This document shows, piece after piece, positions 23,790-36,829 of a stretch of 64,000 nt of DNA. The DNA is from Rachycentron canadum (Eukaryota > Chordata > Actinopteri > Carangiformes > Rachycentridae): contig CM076650.1 of NCBI GenBank assembly GCA_038496675.1, positions 26,412,564 through 26,476,563 on the forward strand. The letters are read 5' to 3'. Numbering within the stretch: the first letter of the stretch is position 1; the number at the start of each line of letters is the position of its first letter. Position numbers and translations under genes: made by a program. A model generated the notes under the pieces. The model did no database searches. It was not told where the DNA came from and saw only the letters and a program-made list of their open reading frames with translations.

Positions 23790-24070
23790 TACCAACCCAC
23801 TTCGTCATGGATTCTACCTCTGAAGGAGCCAAGACTTGAGCAGCAGATTAAATCCTGTTAGCTGGAGTTGGCACTGATCAGACATCTTCCAATGCCCTGC
23901 CACTGCTTCTTGGTTTGGCCCTCCTCAGGCCACAGTCGATAGGTATTCAGCAGTGCTGACCAGGAGCATCCCATAAGCCTGGCTGTTTTGGAGATGCTCA
24001 GGCATGAGGCCATATCATCAAGTTTCTCATTTCTCTACAGGTGCCCATGAAAGCTCGTAGATTGCTAATT
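23790..24070 (-). mobile_element. Tc1-type nonautonomous scrap
   Basis: Contains AGCATCCCATAAGCCTGGCT, TTTTGGAGATGCTCAGGCAT and CTACAGGTGCCCATGA, wording close to a widespread fish Tc1-like repeat end. No coding capacity and termini not defined. Confidence 0.4.
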
Positions 24071-24730
24071 CAGCAGATACCAAGAATCCTACAGCAAACT
24101 CATAAGTGTTACTTTTTCACTAACTAAGGAAACCTGCGTGCTGCTGGAGCAGTCCTGCAGATTTCATCATAAATCCACAGTGTAAAGTCTCCTGGTCTGT
24201 TCTATCAAGATTTTGAAATGATCTTGTAATTGATTTATTAGTTCACAACAGGCAGCGAATAGGGCCAGTTAAAACATAATTTTTCAGCAGTGATTTATGG
24301 TCCCACACTGAGCTGGGCAGTGTCTGGAAGAGCTTCTAACAGCGAGAGAAAGCACACACACACAAAGGCACGCACACACTCTGCTCCACTGGTCCGACCA
24401 CATAAGTCAATTAACAACAGATTGCATGCTAGTAACTCTTTCACTTTAACCACAGATCTATTTTCGAGACCAGTAGATACACAACATAGTGTTGCTACAT
24501 CTTGTGCAATAGTTAGTGTACAAGTTATGGCATTTGACCTTTGACCACCAAAATCTAGTGTTCATCTTTGAGTCTAAGTGGATATTTCTCCCAAATCAGA
24601 GGAAAACCTCTCAAGACATTACTGAGATATCATGCTTGCATGAATGGTACAGATGGACGGACGGAAAACATGAAAAATGTGCAGTTATCTGTAACAAATG
24701 TCAAGTCTCTCAAATGACATGAAGCTCATA

Positions 24731-25990
24731 TACAGTGCTGCTTGAAAGTATGTAAAGACCTTGTTCAGTTTAGATGTTCCTGTTGTTTTAACATGATTTT
24801 ATTATTTTATCTTCATCAGTTTTTATGTATGAAATGTCAAGTATATGTTTATCAATCACATGTACTTGTTTAGTGGGACTTGTTTAAGTCGCCCAAAAAC
24901 TACATGAAACATGGAATTAGTGTATGTGAAAAAGTGAGTGAACCCCCAGCTGCACTGGTTAAGTCAAGCAGGCAACAGACTCAGGTGAAACACATTTGGG
25001 TGCTGAATTAATCATTTAAGCAGACCAATGAAATGAGACATCCTTGGGAAAGGGTTTGGCCTGAACTAATTAAAAGAGAGAGGAAACCAACCAAACCACC
25101 GTGGTCCCATACAAATCAACAATGCCCAGAGCAAAGGAGATATCAGAGGACATGAAGAAGAGGGTAGTGACAGCCCATCAGTCTGGGGAGGGCTATAAGA
25201 CCATCTCCAACAGATTCCAGCTCCATCCATCCACTGTAAGACAAATCATTTACAAATGGAGGCCTTCAACATGACAGCAACTCTGCCTAGAAGTGGACGC
25301 CCATCAAAACTATCACCCAGAAGCACCAAAAAATAATAATTCAGGTAAAGGCCAACCCACACATCACCTCTAGAGAGTTGAGGACCTCTTTGGTAGCATC
25401 TGGGGCAAATGTGCAAAGCCAACACTGCATATGAAGAAAAGAAGCTCCTCCCAACAGTGAAGCATGGGGGTGGAAATATGAAGGTCTGGGGCTGCTTTTC
25501 TGCTTCTGGACCTGGACGACTCCATATTATCCAAGGAAGCATGAATTCTCCGGCATATCAACAAATTCTTGACCAGAATCTGCTGCCATCAGTCAGGGAG
25601 TTGAAGCTGGGACAAAAATGCATTATGCAACAAGACAAAGACCCAAAGCATTCCAGCAAAACTACAAAGGAATGGCTTCAGAGAAAGAGGATTCGTACTC
25701 TGGATTGGCCCAAAGTCCAGCTCTTAATCCAATTGAAATGTTGCGGCGAGACCTGAAGAAGTTGGTACATACCAGATGTCCCTTCAACCTCTCAACTGGC
25801 TGAGTTCTGCAAGGAGGAGTGGGCAAAAACCCCCATAAGCAGATGGAGAGACTGGTCAGTGGTTACAGAAGACGTTTGGTTGAAGTAATGGCTGCAGAAG
25901 GAGGAGCCACAAGCTACTAATACAAGGGTTCACATACTTTTGCACATGATAAGTTTTCAGTTTTTGTGTTCAACCACCTTTGTTGAATTA
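24731..25990 (+). mobile_element. Tc1-like element, right end truncated
   Basis: Starts with TACAGTGCTGCTTGAAAGTA, a Tc1-family terminal repeat, followed by an inner motif GAGTGAACCCCCAGCTGC near 24950. The right side retains the inner motif (GGGTTCACATACTTTTGCAC near 25926) but no matching outer end, so the right terminus is lost or replaced. Encodes the broken transposase at 25122-25920. Confidence 0.88.
25122..25920 (+). pseudogene. Inactive Tc1 transposase, second family
   Basis: Starts MPRAKEISEDMKKRVVTAHQ with the N-terminal helix-turn-helix (YKTISNRFQLHPSTVRQIIY) and ends GATSY plus stop, the usual family end. The middle is deleted, including the first catalytic Asp region. The second Asp survives in MQQDKDPKHSSK. 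The third region reads SPALNPIEMLRRDL, so the usual Asp of SPDLNPIE is Ala, though the Glu remains. Several frameshifts separate the blocks. It lies in vegfc intron 3, just downstream (in gene sense) of exon 3, in opposite orientation to the gene. Confidence 0.9.
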
Positions 25991-26263
25991 AATAATGAAA
26001 ATATATTTTTCTTGTGTGTGTGTGTGGTTTCTTGTTTACATGAGTTACTGGAGAAAGCAGCAGTAACACACACTCATAATCACTGAGCAGTCCATTATTT
26101 GGTCTTGTGTGAAATATCAACTGATTGATAATGTGATGTCTCATCCAGCAGCTCCCACAAGTGTATTGTCAAGGGTTGAGTCATGCATTAGACCTTCAGT
26201 GTCCCGAACTCAAAGCCTCCATATTTGAACACATAATGAGTAGAAATGAATAAATGTGCTTAC

Positions 26264-26454
26264 GGTTTTGCTGAGGTAACCAGTGGAGATATTCCTGCAC
26301 TGTTTGTCCTCAGAGTGGCAGCATCCTCCACATCTGTAGACGGACACACAGGGTGGTTTATAGAAGATGTTGGTGGGAGCTCCAAACTCCCTGCCCACGT
26401 CGACACACACTTCCCTGGGCATGCACTGAGTCTTCCTCCACTCTGACTCTATAC
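26264..26454 (-). CDS. vegfc: vegfc exon 3: cystine-knot core of the VEGF domain
   Basis: Encodes residues 123-186; codon 123 (Ser) is completed across the exon 2/3 junction. Acceptor GTGTGCAG, donor GTAAGC, phase 0 at the end. The exon carries the VEGF/PDGF homology core: EWRKTQCMPREVC (127-139), KPPCVSVYRCGGCC (155-168) and a further cysteine at 175. These are the conserved knot and inter-subunit cysteines of the family. Asn177-Ile-Ser is a potential N-glycosylation site at the position of the human NTS site. Identity to human VEGFC is very high and no lesion is seen. This exon alone is enough to place the gene in the VEGF-C/D group, and CMPREVC with YRCGGCC favours C over D. Confidence 0.97.
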
Positions 26455-28208
26455 CTGCACACAACAGAAAGTCACAGAAAGTCGCCACCCCCGCCCACAC
26501 AAAATATCAGGGTTTTATTCTATACACAAGGATGGCAACGCACAAAGGCTGAAAGACACATATACAGTACATCAACTCACCCTCAAACATGTGGTCTCTA
26601 TGTCTTAATTTTAATGTTCTGATGGTGCCAGGTAAGAACTGTGGTCAGGAGGGACATGAGTGGACAACTTGGGCCAAACCTGAGGTTATTACTAAACTAT
26701 GAGTGTATCAAGGTGGAACCAGAGTGATGGGTCACAATGGATGACAGTAGTGTGATAATAGATTCTTGCTCAGGGCCATGCACAGACATTTTGGGGGGCA
26801 GGTGATTAAGTGAAAATAAAAGTGCATTCCTTTCATAATCATTTTTTTAGAAAATGCATGAATAAATAAAATTACTTAAGTTTTTATTCATTTTAATACC
26901 CATACACATGTAGACAAATATTAAAGAATATCAATTTACATTAAGGCAATGCTTAACATCCATCATATCTACATTTACCACAAGACCAGGAAACAACATA
27001 GAAAAATGCCACACTGTAAGAAAAATAAATAAAAAAAACCAATCTACACTCCTAACTACAATGTAGGCCCATGTCCATGTGCAACAATTTGGCAAGTGTG
27101 TTTTGTGTACTGATGTTAATGGAGCATTATGAGGTAATTGGTAAATGAGAAAAATCTATTTTGTGCATGATAATTAAGGGTTAATTTCCAAAAAATGTAC
27201 CAGTAGGATATTGTCTAATAACTAAAATATTCAATTTGAACATCAAATACAAAAAATGTAGTTGCTAAAAGTGCACTTATCCTGTCAGAGGCCAAAGGCA
27301 CAGGTGTTTGAACACCACCTAAGATCCATCTGTGTTCTCATGAAGGCACAGAAACACTATTGCAATGAAAGTAATTAAAAATTATTTAAAATTAAAAATG
27401 ACCTCAAATATTAAACTTACAAGAAAACTATAAACTATGCAACTACACAAAAGTACAGCAGTTAATAACAATGTCATCACACATTCTCCTCTCTAGGCAA
27501 CATGCTTTAAGAAAATCAGACAGATGGGATGTAGTTGCATGACTCGTGTTTTCACTGTTGTTGTGTTGTGTTGAGTTTTTTCCAGGAGTAATTTTTCCAG
27601 ACAATTGTCATGAAGGACATAATTCATGATGTACTCTGTCTGCTAAACCAGACAGATGCTGCTGGAGGAGGACATCTGCAACAAGCTGAGTCTCAAGTCT
27701 CCTGACAATTTATTTTCAAGGTGGGACTGAGATTTGACCATCATTATACAAAAACTACAAGGTGTGTGCACTCGCTGCTCACCTGTATCTGTAGGTCGCA
27801 TATAAAATGTAAAAGATAAGCACGGCCTCTTTGTGTCATTTCATGGTGACATGTTTTCCAATTTTTAACTAATGGCAGACCAATAGTCAATCATAGGCTG
27901 AAGTATTTATTGTCTGCATGTTTCTTTTATTTAAAAACAGGAACGCTGATTATCTCAGATAACTACATCCACATTTACCAAATGAGTCTGACATTGAGCT
28001 TGATGTGAATTAACATGATAATATGATGCACATGGTTCTCTGATTCTGGGGCTAATGAGTTGCAGTCACTGTCATTGCTGCTGACTGGGGCTCCAACTGA
28101 TGCAGAAACAATGTGATAACTACATCTGACAGGTCCAGCATTCAGGGTGCTGCTGTGGTGTTTCTATTTATGTGTCTGAGAAAAAATGAAAACAAAATGT
28201 ACACATAC
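26455..28208 (-). other. vegfc intron 2
   Basis: 1.75-kb GT-AG intron, the shortest complete one in the gene here. It is AT-rich; I recognise no transposon, microsatellite or RNA gene. Confidence 0.88.
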
Positions 28209-28449
28209 TTTTCAAGATATCCAAGTTGAGGTAGGCAGCAGCGAAAGTTGGCTCTTCTGCCTCAGTCAGCGGCCTCAGTTGGCGAGGCTGCGGCCGCTGC
28301 GACAGCTTGGAGGCTGAGGATGCAGCAGCAGAGAGTTTGGAGCGGCACTTCAGAGCAGCCCAGTACGACGGATAGATGAGACTCATCAGCTCGTCGACAC
28401 TGGAGGCTGAACGCAGCTTCTGCTCCACGTCTGGCTTTGGTGGAGAGCC
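28209..28449 (-). CDS. vegfc: vegfc exon 2: N-terminal propeptide
   Basis: Encodes residues 43-122 plus the first base of codon 123. The acceptor is TTCCTCCAG and the donor GTATGT, giving phase 1 at the 3' end. The segment LRSASSVDELMSLIYPSYW closely matches human VEGFC LRSVSSVDELMTVLYPEYW, which separates it from VEGF-D. Residues 82-102 are a Ser/Ala/Pro/Gln-rich low-complexity stretch where human has a different sequence. The end, TFAAAYLNLDILK, matches human KFAAAHYNTEILK. In human VEGFC this is where ADAMTS3 cleaves to release the mature growth factor, so the expected fish cleavage is between Ala113 and Ala114 (inference from homology). Confidence 0.93.
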
Positions 28450-29649
28450 CTGGAGGAAGAGTGACACCTTCAGTGAGGACACCGCTGCTCCAAACACCCC
28501 GGACACTGAACCTGGCTTTGCCCAGGAGGTGAGGCTCAGTCAAATGAGACAGTGAAAAGATATTATGATATTATGAGTCTGAGCGTTGAGCTGGGAACAG
28601 ATGTCAACAGCATTGTGCAGAATACTAGTTGACACACACATGCTGGTCATTTTTGATGTAAATCATAAAACATAAACTGTGTTGCAGTAACGGTGGCTTA
28701 CAGTGACGTAACAACAATACTGTACCACAGTAAGATAATAATGTTTGAATTCACATATGAATTGAATTAATATTAAAAACAACACATATACACAACTCAC
28801 TACCAGGCTCTGGTAATTTAACATTTTACTCAGTGTGGACCAATCAGAAAGGCTCTAACATACATGTTTTATTTTGTTTTGTTTTTCTTTTGGTATTTTT
28901 TGACCTGCTCTGCACCATCCAGACAACAATGTCATTTCCTGAAGAAGCATGTTTCTGTTTGTTCAGCTGCCATGGTTCGTGCTTCCCTGGTGCCTTCTTG
29001 AACATCACACTTTTGCACTGATGCACCTACAGGAAGCAACGCAGCGGGTGTTCCTGGAGGTGTCCACCGCTTTACAAATCCTTGTTTTGCAAGTTGCAGG
29101 TAAGTCGCGGGTAGTCTCATATTCTTTTGTGTTTCAAATCCAAAACAAAAAAAGTCTCTACAGGCTTTCACCTGTCTGAAAACATACAGCTGCAGAACGT
29201 GGGCATGAACATGGTAAGACGATGTCTGAGAAGACGTCAGGATTTCAACACACAATTCTGCAAACAACAATAAAACAGTCAAAAGAACTGCTCATCTGAT
29301 CTTTGACTCTGGAGTGGGAAAGTGTTTTCTGCAGCAGCAACATTACTTATGTATAGTGCTGTAGTCCTGCATGGGGGACATGATGACCAACTGCAGGTGC
29401 AAACACACATTATCCCTCTATATTCTCCTTTAAGTGAGGGAAGTAGCACCGGGAACACAGTTTGCAGGATACCTCAGTGTTCAATTTCTCTTCATTTTCA
29501 ATTAATTTAATTCATATAATTAATAATTTGCTTTTGACAGTAAACGTCCCTAAACTGTTTCTGTCTCCATATGCAGCTGCCTAAATGGTTCAAAATATAT
29601 TAATAATTTTCCATAGCTGTCACATATATCAGGTTCAGCCTAGACATAG

Positions 29650-29840
29650 TGACTATAGTACTCAGTGTGACCTCCTCTTACACTGGAGCAACAGCAGGAA
29701 CCTGGCTCTTAAACCTGAATGGAATGGAGCCATAATTAATTGTTAATTAATTGTCCAACTCATTGGAAGCTGCTAATATGTATCAGACCAACTTTCAATC
29801 ACATCATTCAAAATGACAAAGATCACAGAATTCTTCTTCT
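29650..29840 (+). mobile_element. Tc1-like remnant, copy C (inverted relative to copy A)
   Basis: AATGACAAAGATCACAGAAT and the preceding TCAGACCAACTTTCAATCAC are the reverse complement of sequence at 85-130 and 47530-47580. It includes the CCTGGCTCTTAAACCTGAAT part as well. A short scrap only. Confidence 0.75.
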
Positions 29841-31039
29841 TTGAATGTATGGGCGGTGTATGTGAACGTTATCTCATTTCCTGTCCTTCAGTACAATTAC
29901 ATATATGCCATTGTACTATTTATAATATTTAACGTCCACAAAATCTGTCTGCAATGAACAATATAACTGCAGGCAAGGCTCTCTCTCTCTCTCCCTCTCT
30001 CTTTCTCACACTGCCTTTGTAATAGAGGCTGCTCGAACAGACAGTGTGAAGCAGTCCATTGTATTTTACTGCCTTTGTAACTGCAGAGATAACACACACA
30101 ACACTCCATTTTCAAATGGAAAAAATGTATTTATTTATGTGTGTGTGCATGTGTGTGTTTCTACATGTATATGCATGATTTGTGTTAGTGCTTCTGTCTG
30201 TACAGACTTTTTTTTTTACACGTATATGTATATGTCTGGATTTCCTCCATCTGTGTCTGTGTTTGTCTTTCTGTGTGTCCTGTCTCAGTTTCCCCTAATT
30301 CTATGCGTTTCTCCTTGTGTGTTTCCACAAATACACACACAAACACACACACATATAAGCAGTCTGTTCACGTGGGAAAAAACATTTTCTCTGCCGTCAC
30401 ATCGGCTCAAAGAAACTAACAAACAATTGAGAACACAGCCATTCTAAATCAGACACCTGACAGAGGAACTACGGCTTCCTGCAGACTGACTCAATGGACC
30501 TGAATGAATGACAGCACCAGTGAAGTGACCACATTCACCAAGTTTTCCTCCTGACATCAAACAATTTAAACACAGTTGGCAGCATATGAAAGTCACTCTA
30601 CGGGAAGTTTTTGACCTTTTACCTTCAGACTGTGCAGGAGCTGCATCACTGCAGCATGGTCTAAGTCTTAAGACTCCAGACTTTGAGACATCCATTCACA
30701 GCTTAGAACTCAAGCTGGAACTGAGCCACTCAGGCCGATTTGGGCATATAAACTGCACTTAATAACGTTTTGACCATTGCGCCCTGCCACTGTTTTTACT
30801 GCTTTACAAGAACCGGGATCTGCAGTGAATGTTCTCAGCTTCAAGTCTGTGTGAGTTCTGACGCTGAGGTAACTGAACTGTGACATTACCAATTCTGTTA
30901 TTGCTCCTCTGTCTTTCTAGCAAAAGTCTTAGCAAAGTCTTCAAAATAATGAGGAAGCAGCTTCTTGTTTTTAGCCAATGCTGACTGTTGCAGCTATTGG
31001 TATTTAACCCTTTTAGAGGCACATAAACCTAAATCCTAA

Positions 31040-31195
31040 CCTACTTTCCCATTTTTTCATCCCTTTGTGTTGTAATTTTTAAATTGTCATTTTTAAAAAT
31101 GTCCCCAAGTCTACTCATCTTCAGAATCAGCTCAACCTCAGCTCATTATATCTGTGACTCAGTAAAGACTCTGTTCACTATAGGTGGGAATCTGT
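31040..31195 (+). repeat. Dispersed repeat family C, copy 1
   Basis: TTCAGAATCAGCTCAACCTC, AGCTCATTATATCTGTGACT and AAAGACTCTGTTCACT recur nearly unchanged at 39165-39230, with a shared T-rich leader (TTTTTTCATCCCT). Class unknown. Confidence 0.85.
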
Positions 31196-31959
31196 TTTCC
31201 ATTTAAAAAAAAAAAAAAAAAGTTAACTCTTCCAGTTTGAATACATGATTTTAAGTGTGAAGTATAAGAGGGAGAGACACGGAGACTCAATCTTGTTTGG
31301 ATTTTTTGTTTGTTTGTTTGTTTGTTTGTTTGTTTGTTTTTTGATAAGAATATATAATTAGATCAATATTTATTTTATATATATATTAGATTATTGTATT
31401 TTATTTTTAAGATTATTTAAGTAATATGTCACTTTATTATTATATCATTGCTCCAGGTAATTTTGAATAATATATAATTAGATATTATATATAAAAGATA
31501 TTATATTAAATTTGTAGTTTTATTTATCACATGACAAGGTGCAATGTACAGTAAGGAGAGCAGTGAAGAAGGTGAGGCTCAAGGCAAACAATATTGCATA
31601 ATGGAGGAAATATTCCAGCACTCTCAATCACAGACATTGGCCCAAACCTAATACATTTACCCAGATGACAATCTGTGTCTAACAGGGCAGTGCCAAGAAA
31701 AAGAGCAAGCGGTAGGAAGAACCGGTACAATCAATTTGTTAATAGTTTCCATTCAACTCAGACTCTTATAGAACTTCAGACTTCATACACTGACACTTCA
31801 TAGCAAATCTTTTCCTGTGGTCAGGACTTGAATAATTCAAATGTATCCTGCAGGATAAATCTGTGATGTGTTTACAACAATATTGTAATGTGTCTGGCAT
31901 CAGTCTCTATTATATTTATCAAATTGTGAGAAATCTAGAAGCAGCAGGACAAAGCTCTA

Positions 31960-32225
31960 TAGTACTTGGTGATTGTGGCTCAGGAAGCAAAGTGAATAGT
32001 CCACTGATCAGAAGGTTATTGGTTCAATCCCCACCTCCTCAGTTCATGTGTTGAGATGTCCTTGGGCAAGTTACTGAACCACAATCAGCTGTTCCATCAG
32101 ACTGCTTCAGTCTGGTTGTTTAGTTCACACCAGGGTTTGATTGATAACTTTCCCTTGGACCAAATGTGCAAACACAAGGTAGAAAAGCACCTTAAGATAA
32201 TGATGTGTTTGATAATGATGATATA
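31960..32225 (+). mobile_element. tRNA-derived SINE-like repeat
   Basis: GTGGCTCAGGAAGCAAAGTG resembles a pol III A box region, and TTGGTTCAATCCCCACCT at about 32018-32035 contains a B-box-like GGTTCAATCCC. These are followed by TCCTTGGGCAAGTTACTGAA and a degraded AAAAGCACCTTAAGA tail, the order of a common fish SINE-type repeat. Confidence 0.6.
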
Positions 32226-32559
32226 ATCGACCTGCAATGACATGTTTCAGGTGACAAGAATGGAAACAGCAGCAGATAGCAACAGGTTTGAAACAAATGT
32301 AAACACAAAAGTGTCAGATAAAAGGCCAGACAGCAGCTGTACACAGCCCAGAAACCAGAGAAGAATGTTCTACTGCCCATTGTCAGCACCTGATACCCAT
32401 CCAGTCAGTCTGGGAGCCCTACATCTCCGGTTTGCCAGAGACTTCTATCACACAGGCTTCATCTCACCATCCAGGATTCCAGGACTGAGTCCTGGACTAG
32501 AAAAAGTTAATTTTAACTGCATTTCATGGTCTGACAATGGAAGCTACTCACTTAGTACC

Positions 32560-33150
32560 ACAGAAACAAGGATCAATTTTAGGACCATTACTTTTTAAGG
32601 TGTACACATTGTCCCTGGACAGTGTCATCAGGAGAAATCTCTTTCCACCGCTATGCTGATGACACTCAGCTCTATGTGGCTGTGTCTCCTGATGACACTT
32701 GACTCACTTGTTAAATGTATTTTGTATATATAGGCCTGGATGTTGCAGTTTTTACAGCACAACCAGGATAAAAGTTTAAAGGCCCAGAGAAAGAAACATT
32801 TCATCATCTGATAACATCTCCAAGCTATTTCATATCAAGCTATTTCTCTGTCTGTGCAACACAGATGGACTGATGCTCTCAGCTGGACTACTGTGTTGCT
32901 TATCTTTCTGTTCTGAATATGATACAAGTACTGACTAAGACCAAAATGAGCACACTTTAAGTCGACTTTGAAACCTTTACACTGGTTTCCTGTTAGTTTA
33001 CTGCTTTTTGAGAATCAGAAAAACCTTTTGGTTTATGAACTGGGGAAGATCTCTCAGACCCTCCGATCCTTCTCTCTTAGCTGTTTCCCAAAGCAGAACA
33101 AAAACATCTGGTGACACTGATAGACTCAGATCTGAGTCAGATTAGTGTAG
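32560..33150 (+). mobile_element. LINE reverse-transcriptase fragment with YADD box
   Basis: The frame near 32640-32700 reads FHRYADDTQLYVAVSPDDT, the catalytic YADD box of a fish LINE reverse transcriptase. Upstream, the degraded GPLLF segment is visible near 32580. Downstream, near 32970-33010, is a degraded LHWLP-type segment. Frameshifts and stops throughout. Confidence 0.85.
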
Positions 33151-33889
33151 ATACATTTCTAACATCCTATGTTTTGGCAATTACTGAAGCACTGATCGGT
33201 TGATCAGACAGTTGATCATACACAACTGAACAATTTCTATATGCTGATGACCTCCAGAAAAACATTTGTCAAAATGATGATTTCCAAGGTTAAAATGGAC
33301 TTTATGCTTATATTTTCCCCGTCAGTTTCACTGTTTCTCACAGTTTTTTGTGTCCCAAGACAAGAAGGAAAAAAGTCAGATTGGTACTGATGCACTTATG
33401 TCAAAAAAATTATACCAATTTCTCAAAGATGCAAACAGTTTTCTTCACTTACTCAAGATTTAGGAACCAAAAACAGATCAAATGATTTAGAGATTTTTGT
33501 GAAGAAAAAAAAAAAAAAAAAAAAAAGGTCGACATTGTCTCACACATCTGGAAATAAATTCTCATGGTGATAATACCTAAACTGGCAACTTGTGTTGTGT
33601 TTAAAAAATATTCATTTTCACAGCTACAGCCTGTGAAACCTTTGTGGAGAAGAAGCGACAACAGATGGTAAAACACAGATGGAGCAGATGTGGAAAAGAC
33701 CTGACAGACACTCAAACACACAGCACATCAGCGAGAGAGAATCCAACATGTCCTTCAAGATGTTAGAAAAGCCATGTCGAACACGGTCATAAAGTAATGT
33801 CATGTTTTATATGGAGCTCAGTTTTCTATGAGTTTGCACACTGGTGTTGTTACTCTAAATTCGCTCCTTTGAAATTATATTATATTATA

Positions 33890-33970
33890 TATTAAGTCAA
33901 CTTTATTTCTAGAGCACATTTAAACCCAGCAATGAGCTGAGTCCAAAGTGCTATACAACAATAAAATAAA
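33890..33970 (-). repeat. Short retroelement tail scrap
   Basis: AACTTTATTTCTAGAGCACA and CAAAGTGCTATACAACAATA read, on the minus strand, like the AAGTGCTcTAtAAATAAAGTT tail of fish LINE or SINE elements. Confidence 0.45.
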
Positions 33971-34374
33971 ATACACAATACAGGGAAACTAAATGGTTAG
34001 CAAGCTAAAAAGGCTTAAAAAATGGACGCAAAATGGCAACTGGCTCCACAGCTCTGCCACCTTTTAGTTTTAAACGTGACTGTGGGACGTGTAAAAGGGA
34101 TGAGTTTTCAGATCTGAGAGATCCTGTGAGAGATGTGGGAATACAGGATGGAATTAATAGGGCTAAACAAATGTTTTTACAGTAAGTTAAGTATAGTAGT
34201 ATTATATATAAGTATTATATTATATTATATTGTAGTCATAAATGGCTGTTAATCACATTATGAGATTATATTATTTAGTTATATCATAACTAAATGTGAA
34301 AATTGAATATATCTTTATTAAAGGTGGACATAAACTCAGATGAAAGATGAAAACCAGATGAAAAGTGAAGCCAG

Positions 34375-34700
34375 TGCTGAAGAGCCTTAAACCTTCATTC
34401 TCTCTACTGACCATCAGGAGGCGACTCCACTGGTTGTTAAAGAAGTCAGATTGTATTGAAGTCTATGGGAAAATGTCCCTACTTCTCCCTTGATTTATTA
34501 CCTCAGTAAATGTTTTCCTAATTAGTTTATAGCTTCAGTCTTGGCGACTTGTCTGAAAATCAGGATAAAGTACAGAACAGGTCAGATCCACCCCTCACTC
34601 CTCCTCAGCTCCACCTTCTCTATCTACTGGTTTAAAAATAAAAAATAAAAAGATGGCTGCCAGACAAATTACAAATTGGAGGCTTCAGAACAGCAGCTCA
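34375..34700 (-). repeat. Dispersed repeat family B, copy 3 (inverted)
   Basis: CATCAGGAGGCGACTCCACT, GATTGTATTGAAGTCTATGG and CTACTTCTCCCTTGATTTAT are the reverse complement of the core in copies at 16 kb and 49.8 kb. The match extends to the CCACCCCTCACTCCTCC block, equivalent to 49628-49645. Confidence 0.88.
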
Positions 34701-35367
34701 CAGACTGATGGGTGACAGCACAGTGGGTTGACACCTGTGAACATTGTGAAGCATTTAGCAGTTAAAAGGTACACAACATTTTTTCTAGAACTGGAAGAGA
34801 CCAAAGCAAAGTTGAAACTACTTTGCTAACTTTATTTTATATTTACACAATAATGATAATATGTCAGTTATGTTTCGTACAGCTTTCTCTGTCGCCCACA
34901 AGTGGCCAAAAAAAAAAAAACACATGAATACAGCTTTGAAAGCGGTCATGAACATCTGATATTATCTGCCGCTTGACTTCCTCCAAGCTCTTTGAATTCC
35001 ACAGCGTCACTTTTTGACTCCCTGGATCTTCCTCAACTGTTCTGACACCTTCACTGTCATAGTTAACCAACCCGTTTTGTGTAATCACAGATGATGATTC
35101 TTTTACCTCACAGTCGCCAAAATAAATATTGCCTTTTCAGAAGATACAAATCTTTAGATCATGTGATTACATTCATGTGTCTCTGTCTGAGCGACACAGA
35201 TCTCTTCTCTCTGTGGTTCTGGTTCTGCTGTTCCACTTCTTCTCTACCAAAGAAGTTTACAGGGACTTAAATGTGAAACCATGGATTAAAAGTTTAAACT
35301 GAAATAAAAATTATTATTTAAAAAATTCAATTATGATACTGAAAGTAGTTTCTTTGCTTAACAATAC

Positions 35368-35400
<33 letters not shown>

Positions 35401-36829
35401 CATCGGGGGGAGAACAGAGAGTGTTATTATACTGATATGATTCTGGATTGATCAGATATTAAAAATGAACATGCAAACACAACCACGCCAATTTAGCAGA
35501 CAGGAAGTGTATACCATGTCATACCACTGGCACTGCTTGTGATGCATTATCTTTTGTTATAAAGCATCTTTGGTTCTAGAAACATCTGGTACATCTTGAA
35601 GAGCAGCACAGATGAGATTGGATTGAACCTGCTGAGAGCCAACTGCTTATTGCCAATAGTGCTGGACAATTAGTTTCTTTAAATGTGCTTTTCATTCCCC
35701 AAAATAACCAGAATTAATTTAGAGGGTAGAGACAGATGTTGTTGTTCATTGACAGAAAGACATATAATGAATAAGATGATGTTTCCTGCACTTTCAGGTT
35801 TGACACCCATGAACATACTGACATGTTGTATGCTGAGAGAGTGTATTTTGTCAGTAACCACAACTTGTCTTTGTCATACAAACCTCTAGCCTGGTGGTCT
35901 CCACACAAGTCACTAGTTTGTGTTCTGCTTCTCTTCTGTGTGTACTAGAGTTAAAAATTCATCATGCCTCTGTTTGTTTAAAAGTCAAGTGTTTGATCGT
36001 GCATCTGCACACACACACACACACGCACACAGTGTGTTACCTCGGACAGCAACAACTGCTGATGTCATTCACTGATGCATGAAATGTTTGCAGCACCAAA
36101 CAGTTTCAGACTTTAACAGTTTACTGTTGTGAGACATGTAGTCATCCTAGACTTGCAGTGAGGGCCCCAGGGCAAGGAATCTCATCAAAGCCCAGAACCC
36201 TAAACACCTCATCTGCCAATTACACTTTACAATTTACAAATGTTCCCTCAATGCCTCACATGCAGACAAGGGGTAGACACTAGCTCCAGCATCATCATCA
36301 GGGGCAACAGCAGTGCACTGTATCATGTCTGTATAGGAGGTTTAAGGGGGTTTATATATATATATCTGTGTGTGTCTTTAAATGTTGTTTAATGACCTCA
36401 CCTCTACAGCACCACCTCATTAAACTCATTGAATTTTGTCATAGCTTTTCCTCTGGACAAAGGCATGACAATGTACTGACAATATTAGCCTAAGAGTCCA
36501 TTCAGACTGACACTGGGTTCACGTCGTCCCGTTTGTTTGGGGGTGAATGTTGTTTCCAGATGCCCTAACCTCAACATTTCCAAGTCGGAACAATGTTGGT
36601 TTAAATCACGTTTGAATTTTAATAGCCTATTGATTTTCATTCTCTCTGAATGTTAAACCAGCTGTTCACACAAACACACACGCGTGCACACACACACACA
36701 CACACAGGAAGATAAAGAGAGGGGGAGAGAGAAAACATCTGCAACTCGTTACGCAAGTAAAAATAAGGTTTTATACTTAATATGAGAGACAGCAAGGTGC
36801 AGAGAGAAGATGAAGAGCTGCAGAGATGT

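Larger units (their letters stand above)
13234..26263 (-). other. vegfc intron 3
   Basis: 13.0-kb GT-AG intron. Contents: interspersed repeats at 13415-13735, a dispersed repeat copy (15965-16400), a possible LTR-like repeat (17930-18420), LINE fragments (20340-21260), a TGGCCC-type repeat (21290-21410), a Tc1-type scrap (23790-24070) and a Tc1 element (24731-25990). The stretches 14210-15960, 16400-17930, 18420-20340 and 21410-23790 show no feature I can support beyond AT-rich sequence and a proline/serine-coding but unsupported frame near 23100-23480. Confidence 0.85.

Noticed and set aside
26264..26454. VEGF-D (vegfd/figf) as an alternative identity for the growth-factor gene
   Set aside because: CMPREVC, YRCGGCC, LSKLDVYKQVHSIIRR and the MHLLG start match VEGF-C; VEGF-D differs at these positions.
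28932..29282. 116-codon minus-strand frame upstream of vegfc exon 2
   Set aside because: Lies in intron 1, no domain, and the phase of exons 1 and 2 joins perfectly without it.
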